Shown: positions 59,008-64,000 of the stretch, one piece after another
Position numbering within the stretch: position 1 is the first letter of the stretch
How the letters are laid out: the number at the start of each line of letters is the position of its first letter
NCBI RefSeq assembly: GCF_015482585.1
Contig: NZ_CP049742.1
Span: forward strand, 2,139,001-2,203,000
DNA from: Mangrovibacillus cuniculi
GTDB lineage: Bacteria; Bacillota; Bacilli; Bacillales; R1DC41
DNA: 64,000 nucleotides
Direction of reading: 5' to 3'
Position numbers and translations under genes: made by a program
The notes under the pieces: model-generated
The model's database searches: none
What the model was told of the DNA's origin: nothing
What the model saw: only the letters and a program-made list of their open reading frames with translations

Positions 59008-59201
59008 ATGTAGGACTCCTTTACTAAAACGTGTAATCCGTTTGCGAGTATAGCATGTGGACTGACCGCTGTAAATGACAGCCAAATAGCGTGGTAAAGC
59101 GTTAAATGAGTGATTTTTTTAGTATTGCCAGGATTGTGGGATTAGATAAGGAGTGTCTTTTTTTCGATTACCTCATAGAAATGGTCTGACGAAAATTCAA
59201 A
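59008..59201. other. Intergenic region upstream of the YitT gene
   Basis: About 190 bases of A/T-rich sequence. I see no gene, structured RNA or repeat in it; it presumably holds the promoter of the YitT gene, but no clear -35/-10 pair was identified. Confidence 0.4.
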
Positions 59202-59410
59202 GTGACTGCAGAGGGGTTTCCGCTGCAGGGGGGACGCTTTCCATTTCGAAAAGCGGAAGGCGCGCGTTCAGCCGTGGCAGAAAAGTTCAGAAGACCGAGT
59301 AGGCAGCTCTTCGGCCAACGGAGGGCTTTTGGACTTTTCCGAGCGGTTGCGCAACTGGAGCTAGACACCATACCTTTTCCGTAGGAGTCGCCCCCCCTTC
59401 CGCTCCAACA
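59202..59410. repeat. Composite repeat: second-family ends flanking an inserted first-family hairpin
   Basis: The ends, GTGACTGCAGAGG...GACGCTTTCC (59202-59242) and CCTTTTCCGTAGGAGTCGCC...CCGCTCC (59373-59408), match the two ends of the complete repeat at 61161-61300. The centre (59248-59369) is not that repeat's own hairpin but a reverse-oriented copy of the TGTCTAGCTCCAG repeat found three times at 61412-61806. Confidence 0.88.
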
Positions 59411-59493
59411 CCTTAATAATCAAAAGCTGTGACGCAATAATTCTGCAATACTAGAAATATCATGATGTATTATCTATTCATTACACAAAAAAA

Positions 59494-59521
59494 CAAGTGC
59501 TCTCCTTGAAGAATGCACTTG
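59494..59521 (-). terminator. Intrinsic terminator distal to prfB
   Basis: CAAGTGC and GCACTTG (59494-59500, 59515-59521), followed by seven T on the minus strand (59487-59493). It is the first convincing terminator after prfB, about 365 bases past the stop, so the 52-bp array would lie in the prfB 3' untranslated region. Confidence 0.8.
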
Positions 59522-59534
59522 TTACTCTTTTATT

Positions 59535-59850
59535 TTGTGCTCAAGACTCGTTTCTAGACATCTTGACCACATTTTATTCAGTTATCGTGTGTTCTAGATT
59601 CACTTTCGGACATCTTGACCACACGTTAACCATTTAACGAGTGCTCCAGACTCACTTTCGGACATCTTGACCACACGTTATTCATTTATCGTGTGCTCTA
59701 GACTCACTTCTAGACACCCAGACCACACGTTATTCATTTATCGTGTGCTCTAGACTCACCTCTAGACACCCAGACCACACGTTATTTATTTATCGTGTGC
59801 TCTAGAGCCGCAACAACCATTCTTGAGCACACAATAATTCTGTATCGTGC
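59535..59850. repeat. 52-bp tandem array in the prfB 3' region
   Basis: GACCACACGTTATTC or a close variant recurs at 59565, 59617, 59669, 59721 and 59773, each 52 apart, with TCGTGTGCTCTAGACTC between. GACCACACG and CGTGTGCTC form a hairpin at each junction. It belongs to the family at 23784 and 50466. Confidence 0.93.
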
Positions 59851-59885
59851 GCTCAACTTCTACTGACTCATTAGTAAAACACCTT

Positions 59886-60990
59886 TTATTGAATTCTAGA
59901 ACGAAGATATCCGTTGATAAACGCATCCAGCTCGCCATCCATCACTGCTTGCACGTTTCCACTTTCCACGCTTGTACGATGGTCTTTTACCATGCTGTAT
60001 GGGTGGAATACGTAGGAACGGATTTGAGAACCCCATCCGATTTCTTTTTGCTCACCACGGATTTCTAATAGTTTCGCTTCTTGCTCTTCAATTTGCTTTT
60101 GTACTAATTTCGCACGAAGCATTTTCATCGCTTGCTCACGGTTTTTAATCTGTGAACGTTCTGTCTGACACGATACTACGACTCCCGTAGGTAGATGGGT
60201 AATACGAACAGCGGAGTCCGTCGTATTGATATGCTGTCCACCCGCTCCACTTGCACGATACGTATCGACTTTTAAATCTTCTGTACGAATTTCAATCTCG
60301 TTTGAATTATCATCTAGCTCCGGCATGATTTCACATGATACGAATGATGTGTGACGACGGCCAGACGAGTCAAATGGAGAAATACGAACTAGACGATGTA
60401 CGCCTTTTTCCGCTTTCAAATAACCATACGCATTATGACCTTTAATCGAAAGCGTAACACTCTTAATTCCAGCTTCATCACCAGGTAAATAATCCAACGT
60501 AGTTACTTTGAAACCTTTTTTCTCTGCCCAACGAGTGTACATACGAAGTAACATGGAACCCCAGTCTTGAGACTCAGTACCACCAGCACCTGGGTGTAAC
60601 TCAAGGATGGCATTGTTTTTATCATAAGGTTCACTTAAAAGTAGTTGAAGCTCGTACTTAGCCATACGTTCTAAAAGTTCTTGCAACTCCGGCACTAACT
60701 CTTGCGCTAGATCCTCATCGCCTTCTTCTTTTACTAGCTCATATGTTAACTCTAAGTTTTCATGAGCTTCTACCATTTCAGTGAACTCATTCACGATTTC
60801 TTTTAAACCGTTTGCTTCATTAATAACTGCTTGTGCAGCTTGTTGGTCGTTCCAAAAGTCCGGGTGAAGCATTTCATCGTCTAATTGAGCGATGCGCGCT
60901 TCTTTCTCTTCTAAGTCAAAGAGACCCCCTGAAGTCCGCTAATTTCTTAGCTGTATTTTCTATCTGTAAACGAATTTCGGATAATTCCAT
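59886..60990 (-). CDS. prfB: Peptide chain release factor 2, programmed +1 frameshift
   Basis: RF2 recognises UGA and UAA stops. The gene needs a programmed +1 shift. The first 24 codons from ATG at 60990 ([20 protein letters not shown]...) end at CTT-TGA-C (60915-60921), preceded three bases upstream by the internal Shine-Dalgarno AGGGGG (60925-60930). Reading then continues in the +1 frame through [16 protein letters not shown]. The joined product is 367 residues, with the tripeptide anticodon SPF in [11 protein letters not shown] and GGQ in RASGAGGQH. Expression is autoregulated through RF2 at the TGA. Confidence 0.97.
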
Positions 60991-61115
60991 AGTAGTTCCG
61001 GTGTGGACATGCGTCCAGACACCGTACACCTCCCTGTCGATTTCAAATTCTAATTATCTATTATACCTAAGTTTATGCTCAAAAGAAAAGGCCGCGAGTA
61101 AATCGCGTACCTTTT

Positions 61116-61132
61116 GTTACATGAACAGTAAC
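61116..61132 (+). repeat. Isolated hairpin A of the terminator-tail family
   Basis: GTTAC/GTAAC with loop ATGAACA (61116-61132), after a hairpin AAGGCCGCGA/TCGCGTACCTT and T-run at about 61088-61115. It is oriented on the plus strand with no gene upstream on that strand. Confidence 0.65.
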
Positions 61133-61160
61133 AACTATTTAATCTAGGACAAAAAACTTA

Positions 61161-61300
61161 GTGACTGCAGAGGGATTTCCGCTACAGGGGGATGCTTTCC
61201 ACGGGGCGGGCTGCTGAGCCTCCTCGTCGCGATAGTTCGCGCTCCTGTGGGGTCTCAGTAACCCACCTTTCCCGTAGGAGTCACCCCCTTCCGCTCCAAT
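61161..61300. repeat. Complete second-family hairpin repeat
   Basis: Starts GTGACTGCAGAGGG and ends GGAGTCACCCCCTTCCGCTCC. The central part has nested complementary arms (CTGAG/CTCAG, GCG/CGC, GGG/CCC). Repeats of this general type (GCGGAAGGGGGCGACTCC...) are widespread in Bacillaceae genomes. The ends flank another repeat at 59202-59410. Confidence 0.85.
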
Positions 61301-61411
61301 CCCTAACTATTATTGGAGAAGTAGCAGTATCTCTGCAAACCAAGAGGTTCATCCTAACACTACCTTTATTACTTTAGACCTGAATTTAACTGAGTAGCCT
61401 TACCACAATAA

Positions 61412-61486
61412 TGTCTAGCTCCAGGTGCGCAGATGCTAGGAAAACTTGGATGGCCCTGTGGTGGCTGATCGCGCGCCTACCGCTTT
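61412..61486 (+). repeat. First-family repeat TGTCTAGCTCCAG, shortened copy
   Basis: Has the left end TGTCTAGCTCCAGGTGCGC and the right end GCGCGCCTACCGCTTTT, but the middle is reduced to a short GGCCCTGTGGTGGCT-like segment. It is followed without a gap by the terminator-tail hairpins. Confidence 0.8.
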
Positions 61487-61487
61487 T

Positions 61488-61547
61488 GTTACGTGAACGG
61501 TAACAACTCAAGAAGGACGACGTGATGTCGTCCGTTCTTAACTGAGT
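61488..61547 (+). repeat. Terminator-tail element fused to first-family repeats
   Basis: Hairpin A is GTTAC/GTAAC (61488-61492, 61500-61504, loop GTGAACG). The outer arms are ACTCA/TGAGT (61506-61510, 61543-61547). Hairpin B is GGACGAC/GTCGTCC with loop GTGAT (61515-61533). The hairpin B stem differs completely from the GCCAC/GTGGC copies but stays fully paired. No plus-strand gene precedes it. Confidence 0.88.
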
Positions 61548-61563
61548 ATCCTCACTACAACGG

Positions 61564-61686
61564 TGTCTAGCTCCAGGTGCGCAACCGCTCGAGAAACTCC
61601 GAAAGCCCTCCAGTGGCTGGAGTACTGCCTCCTCGGTCTTCCGGAGTTTCCTGCCGCGGCTGAACGCGCGCCTTACGCCTTTCTTC
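61564..61686 (+). repeat. First-family repeat TGTCTAGCTCCAG, full copy
   Basis: Left end TGTCTAGCTCCAGGTGCGC, right end GCGCGCCTTACGCC. The central stem GAAACTCCG pairs with CGGAGTTTC. It is followed directly by the next copy. Confidence 0.87.
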
Positions 61687-61806
61687 ATGTCTAGCTCCAG
61701 GTGCGCAACCGCTCGGGAAAGTCTGAAAGCCCTCCGTTGGCTGAAGAGCTGCCTACTCGGTCTTCCAAACTTTCCTGCCGCGGCTGGACGCGCGCCTTCC
61801 GCTTTT
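61687..61806 (+). repeat. First-family repeat TGTCTAGCTCCAG, full copy abutting secA
   Basis: The central stem GGAAAGTCTG pairs with CAAACTTTCC, a different but still paired stem compared with the neighbouring copy. The right end, GCGCGCCTTCCGCTTTT, ends one or two bases before the secA stop codon. Confidence 0.87.
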
Positions 61807-61807
61807 C

Positions 61808-64000
61808 TTACAACCCACAATCACAATTCTTATACTTCTTCCCAGATCCACATGGGCATGGCTCGTTACGGCCGATTTCCATTCCGTTTCTCACTGGTTT
61901 TTTCTTTGGTGCCTTCGCTTCGTCTCCCTCTTTTGGGTGAACCGCTTGGCCTTTTGCCACCTCTTGGCGTTGAAGGTTGTTACGGATTTCTGCTTTTAAC
62001 ACGTATTTCGTCGCATCGTCTTCGATGGATGAAATCATGTTTTCAAACATGCCGAAGCCTTCGTTTTGATACTCACGAAGAGGATCATTTTGACCGTATG
62101 CACGTAGGTGGATACCTTGTCGTAATTGATCCATTGCATCGATGTGGTCAATCCATTTTGTATCTACTGCGCGAAGAAGGACAACCTTTTCGAACTCACG
62201 CATTTGCTCTTCCGTTAGCTCTTCTTCTTTTTGGTCATAATGAGCAGTTACTTTTTCCAGTAAAAGTTGTGTGATCTCTTCTGAATCTTTTCCACGTAGA
62301 TCTTCTGCTTTTACTGTACCTTCAGGAAGTAAATTAGCATGTGCATAATCCACAATTCCTTGTAGGTTCCATTTTTCCTCTTCTTGCGTTGCAGGAGTAA
62401 ATGCAGCTACATGGCGCTCCACGCTTGATGTAATCATCTTCATCACGATTTCGCGTAAGTTGTCGGAATCCAACACTTCGTTACGTTGCGTGTAGACAAT
62501 TTCACGTTGCTGACGAAGAACATCATCATATTGTAATAGACGTTTACGAGCATCGAAGTTGTTACCTTCCACTCGTTTTTGCGCTGATTCCACAGCACGC
62601 GTAACCATTTTCGATTGAATTGGTTGCGAATCATCCATTCCAAGACGTGACATCATTGCCTTCATGTTGTCTGATCCGAAACGACGCATCAATTCATCTT
62701 CCATGGAAAGATAGAATTGCGTAACACCAGGATCTCCTTGACGTCCAGAACGTCCACGCAGCTGATTATCAATACGGCGGGATTCATGACGCTCTGTACC
62801 AATTACCGCTAGTCCACCGATTTCACGAACACCTTCGCCAAGCTTAATATCCGTACCACGACCAGCCATGTTTGTCGCGATGGTAACCGCTCCTCTTTGA
62901 CCTGCATCTAGGATAATTTCTGCTTCACGCTCATGGTTTTTCGCATTTAATACATTATGTCGAACGCCTTTTTTTGTTAAATACTTAGAAATTAACTCAG
63001 ACGTTTCAATCGCTACTGTACCAACCAACACTGGTTGACCATTCTTATGACGCTCAATGATATCTTCCGCTACCGCTTTAAACTTACCATCCATAGAAGC
63101 GTAAATTAAATCTGGACGGTCATCACGAGCGATTGGCTTGTTCGTCGGAATTGCAATAACACGCATGTTGTAAATATTGCGGAATTCCTCTTCTTCCGTT
63201 TTCGCCGTACCTGTCATACCAGATAATTTTTCATACATACGGAAGTAGTTCTGGAACGTAATTGTCGCCATTGTCATGGACTCGTTTTGAATTTCTACGC
63301 CTTCTTTTGCTTCGATTGATTGGTGTAAACCATCGCTATAACGACGACCTTTCATCAAACGACCAGTAAATTGGTCAACGATCACAATCTCGCCATCTTG
63401 TACTACATAATCCACATCACGTTGCATCGTTACATGTGCTTTTAACGCTTGAATAATATGGTGGTTTAACGTTACGTGAGAAATATCGAATAGATTATCA
63501 ATACCAAACGCTTTTTCTACTTTCGTAATACCATCTTCCGTTAACTGCACGCCTTTTGTTTCAACATCATACGTGAAATCTTCCTCACGCTTTAACATAC
63601 GAACAAAAGCATTTGCTTGAACATATAGTTGCGTAGATTTCGCAGCTTGTCCAGATATGATAAGTGGTGTACGAGCTTCATCGACTAGGATAGAGTCGAC
63701 CTCATCAATGACGGCATAGTGAAGAGGACGTTGCACCATTTGCTCTTTGTACAGAACCATGTTGTCACGAAGGTAGTCGAAACCGAATTCGTTATTCGTT
63801 CCGTACGTAATGTCTTGTGCATATGCTTCACGTTTCTCTTCTTTTGATAAGCTGTTCAAGTTTAAGCCCACAGTAAGACCTAAGAATTCATACAACTTCC
63901 CCATCTCTGCAGCATCACGGCTTGCTAGGTATTCGTTGACCGTGATAACATGTACACCTTTTCCGCTTACTGCGTTAAGATACACTGGCATCGTAGCCGT
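61808..64000 (-). CDS. secA: Preprotein translocase ATPase SecA (5' end outside the window)
   Basis: Motor ATPase driving export through SecYEG. About 730 C-terminal residues are present; the N-terminal Walker A region lies beyond the right edge. Visible are [17 protein letters not shown]-like PPXD entry, the Walker B region [17 protein letters not shown], the GTVAIETSE and [13 protein letters not shown] motifs, [13 protein letters not shown], and the zinc-binding tail [18 protein letters not shown]. The tail reads CxCx8CDC rather than the usual CxCx8CC or CH, and a repeat element begins right after the stop. Confidence 0.97.
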   Translation of the reverse strand, partial: TATMPVYLNAVSGKGVHVITVNEYLASRDAAEMGKLYEFLGLTVGLNLNSLSKEEKREAYAQDITYGTNNEFGFDYLRDNMVLYKEQMVQRPLHYAVIDEVDSILVDEARTPLIISGQAAKSTQLYVQANAFVRMLKREEDFTYDVETKGVQLTEDGITKVEKAFGIDNLFDISHVTLNHHIIQALKAHVTMQRDVDYVVQDGEIVIVDQFTGRLMKGRRYSDGLHQSIEAKEGVEIQNESMTMATITFQNYFRMYEKLSGMTGTAKTEEEEFRNIYNMRVIAIPTNKPIARDDRPDLIYASMDGKFKAVAEDIIERHKNGQPVLVGTVAIETSELISKYLTKKGVRHNVLNAKNHEREAEIILDAGQRGAVTIATNMAGRGTDIKLGEGVREIGGLAVIGTERHESRRIDNQLRGRSGRQGDPGVTQFYLSMEDELMRRFGSDNMKAMMSRLGMDDSQPIQSKMVTRAVESAQKRVEGNNFDARKRLLQYDDVLRQQREIVYTQRNEVLDSDNLREIVMKMITSSVERHVAAFTPATQEEEKWNLQGIVDYAHANLLPEGTVKAEDLRGKDSEEITQLLLEKVTAHYDQKEEELTEEQMREFEKVVLLRAVDTKWIDHIDAMDQLRQGIHLRAYGQNDPLREYQNEGFGMFENMISSIEDDATKYVLKAEIRNNLQRQEVAKGQAVHPKEGDEAKAPKKKPVRNGMEIGRNEPCPCGSGKKYKNCDCGL

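Noticed and set aside
61386-61820. 144-codon minus-strand open frame across the repeat cluster after secA
   Set aside because: Made entirely of non-coding hairpin repeats; the repeated 'peptide' only mirrors the repeated DNA.
61687-62274. 195-codon plus-strand open frame spanning a repeat and the secA end
   Set aside because: Starts inside a repeat element and continues antisense to SecA; no family features.

Overview
This window is a chromosomal segment of a low-GC, endospore-former-type Bacillales bacterium (Bacillaceae or a close relative). The gene order follows the Bacillus subtilis secA-to-secG region: secA, prfB, yvjA, cccB, ftsEX, ctpB, minJ, csbA, uvrBA, yvlABCD, hprK, lgt, yvoD, ppaX, yvoF, the his operon, yvcD, trxB, yvcI, rapZ, glmR, whiA, crh, clpP, cggR, gapA, pgk, tpiA, gpmI, eno, secG. 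The species cannot be named from the sequence alone. Every protein gene lies on the minus strand except clpP, so transcription runs from high to low coordinates. No transposase, prophage or CRISPR array was found.

Layout in transcription order (high to low coordinates). secA (5' end outside the window) and prfB (with its programmed +1 frameshift) are followed by a YitT-family protein, cytochrome c-551 (cccB), ftsE-ftsX and a coiled-coil M23 hydrolase that is the likely FtsEX client. A sulfur and methionine block then sits between this hydrolase and ctpB, where B. subtilis has no such genes. It holds a chemoreceptor, a cystathionine-synthase-type enzyme, a SAM-I riboswitch, an O-acetylhomoserine sulfhydrylase fused to a CoA-binding domain, a sulfonate-type ABC transporter, an acetyl-CoA-synthetase-like ligase, metX and a short hom. 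After it come ctpB, minJ, small membrane and HD-domain genes, csbA, uvrBA, an M3 peptidase, yvlABCD, hprK, lgt (split by a one-base frameshift), yvoD, ppaX and yvoF. The complete hisZGDBHAFI operon follows, then a TPR protein, trxB, the yvcI-rapZ-glmR-whiA-crh operon, CtsR-controlled clpP, tRNA-Arg, a thioredoxin-fold protein, the CggR-controlled glycolytic operon and secG.

The unusual content lies between the genes. (1) At least eight tandem arrays of at least four unrelated sequence families share a unit length of 52 bp (53 in one), close to five helical turns. All are intergenic. (2) A two-hairpin element directly follows the T-run of several intrinsic terminators; stem changes are compensated and both loops begin GTGA. 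(3) A 139-bp element at 28208-28346 folds as a four-way junction with no unpaired base at the junction. (4) Two further hairpin repeat families around prfB and secA form mosaics, including one nested in the other. (5) The SAM riboswitch is separated from the gene it appears to serve by about 0.9 kb filled by two of the 52-bp arrays.

The genes fit together as core physiology: glycolysis and its CggR repressor, carbon catabolite control (Crh, HprK), envelope growth and division (GlmR, WhiA, RapZ, FtsEX with its hydrolase, MinJ), secretion (SecA, SecG), proteolysis (ClpP, CtpB), histidine synthesis, nucleotide-excision repair and a riboswitch-controlled methionine operon.
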